A DNA stretch of 64,000 bases from Paralichthys olivaceus (taxonomy: Eukaryota; Chordata; Actinopteri; Pleuronectiformes; Paralichthyidae): NCBI RefSeq assembly GCF_024713975.1, contig NC_091100.1, positions 15,260,001 to 15,324,000 of the forward strand. Reading direction: 5' to 3'. The translations under genes and the position numbers were made by a program. The notes under the pieces are model-generated. The model was not told the origin of the DNA and ran no database searches. It worked only from the letters and a program-made list of their open reading frames with translations. Positions within the stretch are counted from its first letter, which is position 1. Every line of letters begins with the position of its first letter. Below are positions 24,496 to 36,660 of the stretch, piece after piece.

Positions 24496-25122
24496 TTATG
24501 ACAGAATGCAACTGTTGGTCTTGTTCATTGGCGGCCTGAAGTCGGTGTCCTTCGGGAAGGTCTCTCTGCGTCTTCGCAGTGCAGGGCTGAGGCGGCTGGG
24601 GAGGTTCGCCTGCTGCAGGAGCTCCTTGAACACTTCCACCACGTTGGCATTCTCCTTTGCCGAAGCCTCCAGGTAACTGTTGTTCCAGTCCATCTCCACT
24701 GTCGACAGCACGTCCTCGCTGGACACCTGGCGCTCCTTGTCCCGGTCCACCTTGTTTCCCACCACCACGATGGGCGTGTACTTGTCCTCCTTGATCTCCA
24801 GGATCTCATCTCGAAGGCTCTTGACAGCCTCCAGTGACTCGGGGTCATCTACGGCGTACACCAGTGCAAAGGCGTCACTGTTTTGGATGGAGAGCTTGCG
24901 CATGGCGGGGAATGAGTAGCTGCCGCTGGTGTCCAAGATCTCCACCTTGATCTTGACCCCGCCGATGTCGTATTCCTTGCTGTGCAGCTCCTCCACCGTG
25001 CGCCGGTGTTTGGGCTCAAATGTGTCTTGGAGGAAGCGTTGGATCAGGGCTGTCTTGCCCACTCCTGCCGCCCCCAGAAACACTAGACGCACCTGGGTCT
25101 TCTCCTTCACCTCCAGGGACAT
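24496..25122 (-). CDS. Ras-family small GTPase with CAAX box (RASD/DIRAS-like)
   Basis: This is a 208-residue protein in one coding exon. It has the P-loop GAAGVGKT at residues 17-24, a switch-II motif DTSG at 64-67, NKVD at 123-126, SAK at 154-156, a basic stretch ALRRRRE (about 181-187) and the CAAX ending CILS at 205-208. The terminal Ser predicts farnesylation, so it probably acts at membranes as a GTP/GDP switch. DTSG followed by a FPAMRKLSI stretch is characteristic of Rhes/Dexras (RASD) proteins, where ordinary Ras has DTAGQ; the glutamine that drives GTP hydrolysis is replaced (S68). Unlike RASD1/2 it lacks the long C-terminal extension. It could be a fish RASD paralog or another Ras-like branch; I am sure of the superfamily but not of the symbol. 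The start is the first ATG after the promoter and lies 16 residues before the P-loop. Confidence 0.93.
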   Translation of the reverse strand: MSLEVKEKTQVRLVFLGAAGVGKTALIQRFLQDTFEPKHRRTVEELHSKEYDIGGVKIKVEILDTSGSYSFPAMRKLSIQNSDAFALVYAVDDPESLEAVKSLRDEILEIKEDKYTPIVVVGNKVDRDKERQVSSEDVLSTVEMDWNNSYLEASAKENANVVEVFKELLQQANLPSRLSPALRRRRETFPKDTDFRPPMNKTNSCILS

Positions 25123-25385
25123 GCTGGCTTTGTTTCTTTTGGCCGAAATAAAGAAAATGTCCCAAGGACAGGCTGTTTACTCACTTCCTGAGTGCTGACA
25201 AGAAATGACAAATTTGAACACTGTCACTGACTTCTACCTTTCTAAGCAGATCTCCTTTAAACTCTCCCCTTCAGCATGTTCTCCTGTTTCGTCTTTTTGA
25301 GCATCTTTACTTGCCTTTTTTTCACCTGTCAGTTTTTCTTTTTCAAGCTGGCGGCAGCTCACTGTCAAAGCTCCTCAAAGATGCT

Positions 25386-25530
25386 TTATTGGTTCCTCCT
25401 CTGTCTCCGATCTCACACGCAGCCTTTTATGCCTGTTTTGGTGAGAGAGCTTCCATGCCCTCCTGCAGTTACAGCCAATCAGCAGAGGGCAGCCTGTTGG
25501 AAGTGTAGCGTGCAGGCAGCCAATGGCGGC
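25386..25530 (-). promoter_or_regulatory. TATA/CCAAT promoter of the Ras-like gene
   Basis: Read on the minus strand, an ATAAAAG TATA-like box lies at 25424-25430. CCAAT motifs lie upstream at 25475-25479 and 25520-25524 (plus-strand sense, inverted relative to the gene), about 45 and 90 nt beyond the TATA box. A start near 25395 would give a 5' UTR of about 270 nt to the ATG at 25122, if unspliced. The spacing is what one expects of a regulated TATA promoter; function is inferred. Confidence 0.55.
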
Positions 25531-27600
25531 AGAGCATACACATCAGTACACAGAGTACAATTCAGTAGGAGAGGTGGCGATGTCTGAAAGAGAATAAACA
25601 GAAAGCAGAGTGGAAATTCTCTTTAAGCATACACCCCATCTGCATAATATTCTAATGCCTCTGTTGTGCGATGAAACATGCAGACACATTTTTTCCAGGT
25701 TTTTTCTTTCATTGCAGGAGAGTTCAGTATTTCCACTGTGCTTCTAACGATAGTTCCACTTCCATCCATCACAAATAAACAAACCGTTAAAGGATGTGTC
25801 GTGGACCCTGATGGTTTCAGCTCTGACACATGTTCGTATGAACAGATATTTGGCTGAAGTCTGCAGCTGCAGTGAAGAACCTGACGGTGACCGGAATGTA
25901 AAGTAGCACATCAGGTAAGTGATAAATTATTTACACGAATGTGTATAACCACAGTGTATAAAACTATGGATATTTAACATTTGCAGAATTGTCACCTGCT
26001 TAAAATGAAACACAAACACACTGATTAATGAAACTCATGTAATTCTGGAGGTCTATTTCCTTTTCTGAAAAACATTTACTAGTATGGGTTTAAAACCACA
26101 GAAAGTAAATTTGTCGGATGAGGGGCCAAACCCAGGGCAGTTTCACCAGTGGCTCTCAACACTACCTAGTTGTATGAATGCTCGAGTAGTGAGAGGTCAC
26201 AACAAGTCAGAAGCCTGAGCTCAAATTGTGATCATCTTCCTGTAGTGTTAATTCTGTGTGAAGAAAAAAATCCTTTTTAGAAGTTTGTCTGTCCTTAAGA
26301 TGATCACACTTTGCAAATTCTAGCGATAGCTAGAAATGCATGACGTTTGAATCACCTTCAGCCGTCCTTGGTGTCCAATTAGATCCGATGCTTTGCCTGT
26401 AGGTGTCTTTGAACGACTCCTGCCATCTTCCAGTTTTTTTTTTTTCTAGAGTTTGTTCTGGAGGAGTGAACCTGACTCGTGATCCTCCTAAATTTCCCCT
26501 GAGACTGACGATGCCTTGCAGACTGTGACTCTCCCTGCCTTGTTAGGTCAGGCAACAGCGTGGAACTACGATAAGCCCCAGGGGTTACTGTGACCCCCCC
26601 CCCCCCCCCCATTCTGCTGTCTGGCCAACTTTTAATATTCACTCACACACGGTCTCCTATAGGGGGCTGCTGTACATGATGGGCAGTGGAGCCGGTGCGA
26701 GGAACGTTAATGACTGCAGTCACTGCTGGTGGAATTTAAATCAGGGATTCTCCACGAGATTGTCCTGACTGTCAAATATGGCACAGGTAGAGAAACTACT
26801 AACACTACATCTTTCTGCACAATTCAGGTCAAACACACAAATGAGGTAAACATTTGCAAAATAGATTTTTGGATGGAAAGTGACATTAAGCATGGACATT
26901 TAGCATATACGTTTTTCTTTTATACATATGTATTCTGTTAATTTACTTTTGTTATAGTTGACTTTGTATTCATCGTCTTATTTTCTCTCTAACTCCGGTG
27001 ATGATCAGTTAAAAGTCTCACTGTCCCTTTCAAAGTCCACTATACAGCATTGAATTCTGGCTGTATGTTGGTTATATAGGAAATGTCAGCTGTGAAAGTT
27101 CTGTTGCATTGTAAGTGCATCCCCTAATAGTCAACTTGTTCATTTGAGAACTCAAAGATTATATATAATAGAGTAAAAACTGAACTTACACACCCAAAAT
27201 ATCAATAATACCTCTCCGTCTGCTTCCACTGGATATTCTCTCTTGTACTTTTAATACAAATGTGCCTCGTGCCTTTTCTGTCTCATATCCCCACAGCAGT
27301 CTGTTGTATTTCTATTTACGGTCGTGCTGCCCTGTGGTGATAATAATGACCAGATGGCTTCGCCTGTTGGATTTGAAAAAAATGCTCAGCTCTGCTTTGT
27401 GCTAAGAAGAAACTCTGCTGCACATTATCGGCCTTTAATTCAAATGCACACCCGCTATGTAAAAAGATCTTCATATACAAGTTATGTTTATTTCTGATTA
27501 TAACTTTAATAAGTCTCTGTTTATCCACTCTGCTAGGTTTAGTTCCTGTATGCTCTGTTGATGATCGGCGTCGTTACGCTGTTGCACTGTGCAGTTGTCT
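25531..27600. other. Intergenic stretch, no gene seen
   Basis: No exon is recognisable. The interval contains a run of 17 C at 26594-26610 and otherwise ordinary AT-rich sequence. Short frames here (up to 87 codons) have no protein-like composition; one is a reading of the C run. Confidence 0.55.
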
Positions 27601-27602
27601 TC

Positions 27603-27661
27603 TGTGTGTGTGTCTGTGTGTGCGTGTGTGTGTATGTCTGTGTGTGCGTGTGTGTGTGTGT
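27603..27661. repeat. (GT)n microsatellite with higher-order structure
   Basis: An interrupted GT tract in which a block reading roughly tgtctgtgtgtgcgtgtg occurs twice about 24 nt apart. It explains the valine/cysteine-rich 127-codon plus-strand frame crossing it. Confidence 0.85.
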
Positions 27662-27704
27662 CGGTGACCATGATTACGCTGAAACTACTACAACATTTCT
27701 TGGA

Positions 27705-27895
27705 GGGGTGGGACATGACCCAGGGATGAAGCCATTACATTTTGGCACAGATCTGGATCAGCGGGACAATGCCAGATCTTTTTTTCTACTTTCTTCAACA
27801 TTGATCTTGAAAAAAAAAAGGAACTTGTTAAGGAGACTGGTATTTATGAGCGTGTGCAACTTGGTGCCTTACAGTTATAACTGTGTTCATTTTGC
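27705..27895 (+). repeat. Dispersed ~300-bp fish repeat, partial copy
   Basis: It contains 'ggtgggacatgacccaggga', 'gaagccattacattttggca', 'cagatctggatcagcgggac', 'ctactttcttcaacattgat' and 'tttatgagcgtgtgcaactt'. These are middle and late blocks of the family at 54.9 and 22.5 kb. The terminal 'gaggtatg' block is missing. Confidence 0.65.
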
Positions 27896-29205
27896 CTTCA
27901 ACCTGTTTACTACTGTTTCTTCACAGGTAAAATTCCACTGAGCGTATTTCTTTTGCTGATGCTTTAACCTTTTTACGCACAAGCCTGTGATCTGTCTTTT
28001 AAACAGATACAGTTGATTATTATTTCCATGTGTGTTTATTGGAAGGATTCGCTGTTGGCTGTGAGCCCCTTGTGTGTTATGGCTCTGTAATACAGAGTCT
28101 GTATATTGATAGAAAGTGGCCTGTGTCTGAACCCCTCGGCCCGAAAGGTCTGTGTCTACATTCCTGTGGGAAATAATGCGCTGCACTGTCATCCTGTCAA
28201 GATGATGCCACAAGATGATGGTGTTGAAATTTGACAAATGCCAAATATAGATGTTGCCCTACACGTGAATCAACCTTCAGTGTGACTGGAATATCCTCTC
28301 CCTTCATCTGCTGGGGTGAAGAAGGACACAAAGATGAAACCATAAAATATACATTCTCCTTAAACATAAACTCTTTAATAATGCATTATCTACCTCTGGT
28401 TGAATGTTTGCAAGGAATGAAGTGCCCAGCTGTTTTAGGAGCTGGTTTGACCTCTTAGATAATAAAACTATAAGTATAAGTGACCAATTTTTGAGGATGC
28501 ACGTCTCCATTATCAATGATTATTGAGCTAAAAGGTGTTAAAATATAAGTTTTTTATGTAAATGATTATATAGATAAATAATGAAGTGTTGCTTGTTTTT
28601 AATAGAAGATTTCACTGGTTAACGTCACAAACACAAAAATTATATATGTTTGCAATTCTGTTTTGCTTGTTTGTTAGTTTTTCTGCCATCGTCAACCAAT
28701 GTCAAACTTTATGGTGTTTTATAGGTGTTTCACGTTTGTATATTGTAATTATGCTAGTTCATACCCCAGCACTGAAACAGCCCTTATCAGTGTGACACAA
28801 CAAACAGAGGTGTGTTTCCTCTGTTTTCCCACCACTGAAACATATGCAGACAACTCATTGCAAACAAAAGGAGAAAACAAAGCATTCTCCCGTTCTCCCA
28901 TCATCATCTTTCTATTTATAGGGCTCCATTTGTTCTGAATCTTAACTGCATTGGGATTCAAGTACAATATCACCTCTGAAGTGATTCTCAATGCTCTCTG
29001 ACCATTGCTCGCCCTTTCCCCTCCCAAGTCATTCATACTTGAAGAGATGAGGGTTGTTTCCTGAGGCCGTGCACACTCCTTCAGCCTCAGTTGCTCTGTT
29101 ATATATTTGAGACATTCAAACAATGAAAGTGATGGAATAGTTTTCTCTCCAGCGTGTTTGTCATAATATTTTTGGGCACTGATTCTCAACAGTCCCTGCT
29201 TTGAT

Positions 29206-29206
29206 G

Positions 29207-29237
<31 letters not shown>

Positions 29238-29290
29238 ACTAAATTTATACAGCATCTTTCAAAGCACTGTTACAAGGTGCAAATAATAGG
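29206..29290. repeat. (ATA)n microsatellite with adjoining interspersed-repeat end
   Basis: About ten AAT/ATA units are followed by 'aaatttatacagcatctttc' and 'aaagcactgttacaaggtgc'. This is the familiar teleost 'tttatatagc...caaagtgctttaca' pattern, also glimpsed at 5706-5790. The leucine-rich start of a 168-codon minus-strand frame comes from this run. Confidence 0.65.
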
Positions 29291-30869
29291 AAACAATAGG
29301 AAATGTTATAAATTTAAAAGCAATTTGAAGAAACACAGATACAGAAATAAAAAATGTTACAGATGAGAAAAGAGTAAATTGAGATATAATAAAACATTAT
29401 AAAATAAAATAGATGGTTTGATTAGAACTAGGAGAAAAACCCAACTATAAATATTTGTCTAAAAGAGAGATTTAAAAAAGGGAAGGAGTTTGTCCACACA
29501 CTGACAAACCTTTGATTATGAGCTGGCCCAAATGCTGTCAAATGATCTGAAATGTAATTCAGTGCAGGTCCAGTAGAAGGACTTAAAAGTCAACAAGAAC
29601 ATCTTAAAATCAATCTCATTTACTGGAAGTGAAGAGAAGTTGAAATAAATCATGCCCTCTTATATTTGGTGAGGAGTCTGGTGACTGTGTTTTAGACGTT
29701 AGCTCAGGCAGGTGAAGACAGAATTGCAAGAGAAAATAAAGGTGTGATAGAAAGTTAAGTTTATTGTGTTGAAATGCTTATTTAAGGTGGATGACGATGC
29801 ACAGTTTTAATGAAAAACAGTTAAAAATATTATCATTAAATCCCAAACCAAAATCTCCAAAGCAGTTCCTCTCCAGTGCATTTTAAAAACTCAACTGAAC
29901 CTTCTTCATCAGCACCTCAGCAGAAAATTAAAGAGGCTGACAAAAGATCACCAGGGAGTTTTATTGAACAAACATCCCTTCACCCAGCAAATACAGTGCG
30001 ATAAGCTGCCTGAGTATAATACATGGATCTCTCGGGTATAATAACCAACCCGAAAGCCATTGCGCTGTAAACAGCATCCTTTCAATCAATGAGAAAATTC
30101 AAAAATGAATGTGCCTGAATTATTCATACTTGTACTGAGCTGATCGTGTGGATGTGGGGTTATGGTATGTGAACCGCCATGCCTGGAAAAACGACTCATA
30201 GGCATAATGTTAATATGTGGTTTTCTACAGATACAACATCCGAATACTGATTCAGTGAAACGTGCTCGGGTGATAAATCATTGTGGAAAAAGAGAAATAC
30301 TGCATGGATTGTTGAAAACAGTGGAGGAAATGTTATATTTCTGCCTAATAATCCAGTCAATCAGAGAACTGTTGACTCAAAGCCCTTGAAATGAGTTTGG
30401 AGTGACACTATCCGGGTCGCTGGGTGTTAATATCTTAAGTGAATTAAACATGACTCATTAGACCAGTGAGAAACTGCTGATTAAGCAGTCACTGATGAGA
30501 AACACTTTCCTTATTGGAGGAATCATTTTGAAACTAAGCAGGGCAGCTGGGGTTTCACAGAAGTTGAGATGGGGATCTGAATACATTTCTGACTGAGCAC
30601 TCTACACCCCACGCAAGGGTGAAATAGTGCCTCTTTCATGAAATATTCCTTTAATCATATTGAAACTGTTAAATTGAAAAATAATGATTCAAATTAATAC
30701 TTTTTGTAGCTTAAAAAATGTGAGAAGATGGAGTAAAAAAATATCTCCACCATTAAATCCATTCTTACAACCTTTCTGAACTTCAGTTTACAAATGATTG
30801 ACACTGGCTCTTATTTAAACTGATGATCCTAATGTATTCTCTCTGCAAAAACAAAAACTACTGGTGGCA

Positions 30870-31020
30870 AATTACCCAAGTAAGAGCCCAGTTAATTTTG
30901 ATGCGTATCCAGGATTCATTTTGTTTCAATTTCTTTAACACTGCAAGATTAGGGTTTTTCCACATTTCCGTAGATTCCTCAGAGAATAATTCATGGATCT
31001 TGAAAAAGATGACTCAGGTT
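30870..31020 (+). repeat. Dispersed ~300-bp fish repeat, fragment
   Basis: Blocks 'tatccaggattcattt', 'ctttaacactgcaagattag', 'ttccgtagattcctcagaga' and 'ataattcatggatcttgaaa' match the middle of the family seen complete at 54905-55198 and 22545-22855. Confidence 0.6.
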
Positions 31021-32577
31021 TGTTTTCACCGAAACGTTTATAATTCTGACAATTTTGTGCATTCATATCTCTGCCTGTCATAATCTGAGCTACTGTCCCA
31101 AATCTACAGGTTTAAAATCTCTGACCTGAATAATTTCCTGTTACATCTCATAAAGAAATGGGTGAAGATTTCCTGCACTGCAGTAGGTTCAGTGTTTTAT
31201 CACTTTCTGTGTGAGAGTCTCTGTGCATGTGTGCACGTGTGAGTCAGCAGCAGTCAGATGGCTTGTCAGTCTGCATTGGGCTCAACAGTGTGACAGTTGG
31301 GTGATCAGTCATGGCACATCCTGTTGGGTTCATCACAGAGGCGACTCCAAAGATTCTAGGCTCTGCATGCTGGAAAAGAAAATGTGGAATATATATATAT
31401 ATGCATTGGCAGTCCTGTATTTTTCTGTATCCCCCATATCCAGGTGCAAACTTAGTTTCAGTTCCTTTAATGCTGATTAAATGTGTCTTTTAATCTGAGG
31501 TTGTCACGCTTTTGTGGTTTGACGGAGGGAAGTCAGCCTGTTCCAAATCCACCCGTCAGGCTTATATGACACATACAGGAAGACGGCAAAGTCACATAGA
31601 GCTGAGATGTAGACAGGAGAACAATCTTATCTTTAACTGATTTTCAGACGTGGGCAAAATCGGCTCCAGGCTCAGAGTTCAACAGGAGAGACAACAGTCC
31701 ATTCAAATTAAGATTAGATTGTGGCCGACATGTTTGTTTTAGATAAAGGAGATGAAATCCAAAAAAAGACAAAAAGAGTACTTCCCTCTGGCCATTATGT
31801 CTGTGTCTCTGTCTGTGGATGGAGCAGCTCATTGGATTAATTAAGGACATGCTGATTAGTAACCTTAAAAAGGAAAATGTTCTTGACTCCAGGGGGAGAA
31901 TGTAAGACTGAGTATTAGGGCTTTGTTGAAGAAAATAAATCTGACATTTCAACAATTGAGTTGTAATATTATCATTTATGATAACAAAAATAATTTTACA
32001 AGAATATGGTCATCATTTTATGAGAATAAGGAGGGAAAAAAATCATTTTTTAAAGAAAAACACGTGCATTGAGAATCTACGAAACTACGAAACCTCTCAT
32101 ATCACATGGATCAGTCATAACCGCAGTTGACCACAACCAAACATCTCCTCCACAAAAGAGGACATTTTCTCCCAGTCCGTGAGGTTCTTTCTTCAGAATA
32201 GACACAGTTTCTGACATTATCTTTCCAAAGCCCTGATAATTAAGAGGATGTTATTCAGTATTTTGCTGTTCGATCTACAATAAATTATAACTTTATTATA
32301 GATATTATCCACATTCCTCATTTTAACACAGACAAAAGACTGATCTGTTCGCCTTGTCAAATGGCGCATACCCTACAATTACTATCATAAATTCATATAG
32401 TGCAAAGTATTCTATGAAGGAATAGAGGAGCAGCAACAGTGTTTCTGATTAAACCACAAAGATCCATTTGAAAATCTGACTTCACTGTGAATTTCATGCA
32501 TCAGACATGTCACAGTCAGTCAGTCTCTTCCAGTTACAGAGAGCCTTTCTTCACCCGCTGCTAATTTGCTGTACTGT

Positions 32578-32622
32578 TGTGTGTGTGTGTGTGTACAGAT
32601 GTGTGTATGTGTGTGTGTGGAG
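32578..32622. repeat. (GT)n microsatellite
   Basis: An interrupted GT tract with one 'acagat' and one 'tatg' interruption. Confidence 0.85.
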
Positions 32623-35600
32623 ATCTTTATGTCTATGTCTTCCTGTTTGGCTTTTTGAATCATTCACGGCACAGGGATAATGATTCCCTATCAGGAGACA
32701 AAAATAACAGACAGGAGTGTAATTGCTCTAGCAATAGCAAATACAAGAGTCCTCTTCTACATAGGTGTGAGTGTGTGTGGATTGACTCTGTTAGTCACTT
32801 AGCAGAATGTGTGTGTCACCTGCCTCAGATTGTTGCCCTACATTTTATTCCTTTGCACTTAGATACTCATTTTCCCTCTCTTTAGATTTCTCACCTGAGC
32901 ATTAAAACTGCGTGGATCCTTAAAATAGTCATAATAACCTGACTCTTTTCATAACTGTCCATTGTAGCACTAATAATTTATTCAGCACAATGGCTGCTCC
33001 TCAATTCAGGTTTTTCTTTTCATGCTCCAGGCATGCATTTTTAAAATGTGCACTGAGCGTGAGTCCTGTTCAGTGTGGAAGAGCTGGTGTTCAGCTAATG
33101 AGCCGCACAAGACAACATATAGATGGATTATCTTTTGAATAAAGAAATGTGCCTGCAGTCTTGAATTGTCTCAGGGTGTAGCTGCACAGAGATGCTGTTC
33201 TACTTAAACATCGGTTTAATTACTCTACTACTCCATGTTATTGTATTTCAGCTTCGATTTGAGCTGAAAGTGACACTCCGTCTAAGCACAGCACAAACCT
33301 GAGCGTTCAGTGGGTTTTAACTGAGAGCCAGATCTCCTGTGTGTGCTCTGTTTGAGAGCTGCTCCCAGTCCTGCTTGATTTCATTTGAGGAGCAGCTACA
33401 TTAGAGAGGTTTGCAATATATTGTACCATGACATACTAATGTACCTTATTATTTATGAAATGTCATTGTGAACACATTTTCTATGTAAGACTCTCCACCC
33501 ACCTCTTAATTTTATTTTCAGATTAAATCACATGGCCATGCTTTTGAATTTGCAAGCAATCACTTGCCTTGACCCACATTTCGTCTCTGAAGTAGGGCTG
33601 GATGATAAGTTCATTTATCGCTGTGACATAGAAAGTTATAATTGCAGATGTCATGCAGAGCCCTTATCAAGCTCAATTTTCTCCACTTAAATTACAGTTT
33701 CATTTGTCAGAGCCTATTATGGAGGTAAGATGGTGTGAATCATGGGACTTCAACATTAATATACTGCAATTATACTGCTACACTGTAATGGTGTTTGATC
33801 ACTGATAAATTACCTGAATGTCAATTATTATAATTCATCTTGAAGACAAATTTCCATTTGAGATCACGTGCTCTCTTTGAGTGGGTGTTGAGATTTGGAG
33901 ATTTTTGCATTTTCCTTGATAACAGCACATGAAAGGACGATCTAACTTTTGATCAATAAATGCTTCAGGTTTACACAAATTAAGTAAACATTTAATTAAG
34001 ATTAAACAGGCTGAGTCATTCAGACCCAGTACACAAGAACATGGTCCCCCGTGTCACTCAGGGATCCATTTTCCTGCACTGATATGAGAGAAGACAACAT
34101 GAGTGTCTTTCACTACATCACTGTGAGTCATATCGTACTGCTGTTTATCAAGGCAGACACAAAGTGACTCAATCTGGTATCACCTCATGCCAAGTGTGAT
34201 CACTTGTCCTATTAATGTGGAGCCCACAATTTATTTCCAATGTTTGAACTTGTTTGTTTACACTCCTTTCAAACCCTCACTCAACCATTGACTCCAAAGC
34301 AGGATTTGCAGTGGCTGAGCATTGATCCACTTGTTAGCTGAGTCACGTCCACTCTACATGACCCTGGTTACTGTGTTAAACGTCTGTCTAACACTACAAT
34401 AGGCTCCATGTTGGGACTGTTTGAATAAGAGTGTCTTTCCATTTAATATTAACCTAAAATTGGTTCCATGCATTCAGCGGTTATTCAGCATAACTTCTGC
34501 AAGAAGCTTCCAGAGCTTTGTGACCTGGAGTCTTTGTCCTGACTCTCCTTGCCTCTGTCATGGTAATGCCTTTCAGTTGGTGCACCTCGGCAGAGATATT
34601 CCATCTGCTGAGTTAAACTCTAGTTTAAATTCTACCTGTGTAATACATAAAATAACATAAAAAAATTAACTGAAACATTGTGTAGAATTTTATGTGCAAC
34701 AGATGAGAAAGCAAAATACAAGACCTCAGTCACAGCTCATCCAATGCTACCTGCACATACTCTCATGGGACGACTAGTTTAATAATCAGTTCAGCAATGA
34801 GAGAGCAGAGAGCCCACACACTGATTCATATCTGGAACAAGCTCAGGTTTGTCGTCATTACATGGTCTATGTCCCATTTGTCAGCATGGAGAAGGCAGTG
34901 TTTATGACCTATACTGCAGCCCACCATGAAGCCAGGGGGTGATAGAGATGCTTTGGCTTCAATTTGGGGGAGCAGTCATATCGTCCATCGTTATACACAT
35001 GATATACATATAATGTCTAGACTAGAATACCTCCATAACTTGCCTGGTAGTTGTGTTCAGACATTCATGGTCCCCAAAGAACAAAGTCTTCTGAAAACAA
35101 AAATGTTATATTGATGAATGATCGTTATAAGGTGTAACATATGTCCATCGTATTGTCTAGGTTTAAATATTTTTTTCGTTTATCACAAATTATAATGCAC
35201 TTTTAATTTCTAGAAGGAAACAATAACCGTGTTATTGTTGATGAAAGACTTCAGGATTGCCGTTCCTTTAACAAGCGCTCCTCTTGTTATTTATGTGTGA
35301 GACGTCAGCTCCACTCATCCAGCTCAGTAGAAGTCAGGATACTGCAGATGACAAGTTCCTCCAAAAGTCCGTCGTCTTGTTGCTCGCAGGCTTGTGTTTC
35401 ATGCTCGCTGCACGATTCAGAGGGTTTACTTTTCCTCGGTCTGTCTCACTGTCCTTCCTTTAGCCCTGTAACCCCCCATGTGCCCGTGACCCAGACGTAG
35501 CAGAGCTCTTACATGTACGGAGGTGCCTCAGCTTGTCAGAGATATTCAACCAACTCATTATACATTGAAAATAATACCAATTCATTATAATAATAATAAT

Positions 35601-36404
35601 AATAAAAATAATACTAAATAAGCACAGACAGAGCTAAGAACAGCTCCTTTCAATCAACATTAAGATGGAGCTCCCCCATTTCCTCTCCTCATGCTTCCTC
35701 TCATCCCATCATGTGACGGATCAATATAAAGCTGTGCTCCAGTTCACACACTAGTGTGTGTGTGGGTCTGCAGGTGTTTGAACACAGATCTGTGTAGTGA
35801 GAGCATATGTTGACCAGGCCAGAGCCGTAAACCACTGATCTACTGAGCACTAATGGCTGTGTGGAGCAATGAGGTGAGAGAAGTAATCACTAACCAGGTA
35901 CACTGTGTATTTCTCTAAATGGTCACAATGCCATATTATGTCGGACTTGACCTCTATCTTCAGTTTTATTCAATCAAAAGGCCTCTGTTGGAACGTGACA
36001 TCAGTCATTATGGACTGTTGAGTGTTTGTTACAGCCTGTATATATGGAGGACAATAAAATAACCACAAAAACAATAAGATAATATAAACATATATAGAAT
36101 TAAATGAATGTATCTAACAGCACAGACCCTATGATTACATAATGACAATGCAAAAAGCAGATTCCAGTTCGAGGGGAGATGGTTTTGTTTCCTGGAAGAT
36201 GTAGTAAATCTTTATGATGGTGGCACATCTACAACCCAGGTGGATTTTACTATGCAGTGGAAACAATCTCAAACATTTCATGTGCTGTGTACTTGGAAAA
36301 GCTTTCACCATCTTAAATCCAACGTTTAAAAAAATCTACCAAACATTTTAGAACGAGCGTAAACTCTGAGCCCACCGGCTAACGCCTGACCCAAAAAACG
36401 ACTT

Positions 36405-36660
36405 GGTGGATTTGCATGGAAGGGGGGGAATGGATTAAGAAATAAAGCCATTAAATTCTGCTCGAGTGGATCCAGTGGATTTTTTAAAATCATTAAAATT
36501 GTGAAATGCTGTTTTTGTTAATTTGTTTTTTTAACATTTTTATACTGATATTTATGACTGTGTGCAATTTGGTGCAGATTCAAATACAAATTGTACTTTC
36601 ATAATGGGACTGTTGGGCCTTAGCGGAGGAATGCACTCTGCTGAGGGACCCTCTGCTTGA
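36405..36660 (+). repeat. Dispersed ~300-bp fish repeat, partial copy
   Basis: Contains 'taaagccattaaattctgct', 'gtggatccagtggat', 'tgactgtgtgcaatttggtg', 'cagattcaaatacaaat', and 'gactgttgggccttagcgga' with 'ggaatgcactctgctgag'. This is the second half of the family. Confidence 0.7.

Larger units (their letters stand above)
29291..36400. other. Gene-poor interval, first part
   Basis: No exon with protein-like content was recognised on either strand. The interval includes partial dispersed-repeat sequence at 30870-31020, a short TA run near 31389-31402, a GT tract at 32578-32620 and an ATA run near 35586-35605. A stretch at about 33600-33750 looks less repetitive than its surroundings and may be conserved non-coding DNA, which cannot be tested here. 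Confidence 0.5.

Noticed and set aside
24525..24848. 107-codon arginine/tryptophan-rich minus-strand frame
   Set aside because: It is a shifted-frame shadow of the Ras-like gene on the same strand; the true frame carries all the G motifs.
27558..27941. 127-codon plus-strand frame with CVCVCV run
   Set aside because: It translates a GT microsatellite and part of a dispersed repeat.
28749..29255. 168-codon minus-strand open frame, the longest without a gene assignment
   Set aside because: Its leucine run, which mimics a signal peptide, is a reading of the ATA/TTA microsatellite and adjoining repeat. The remainder has no domain-like pattern and no splice context.
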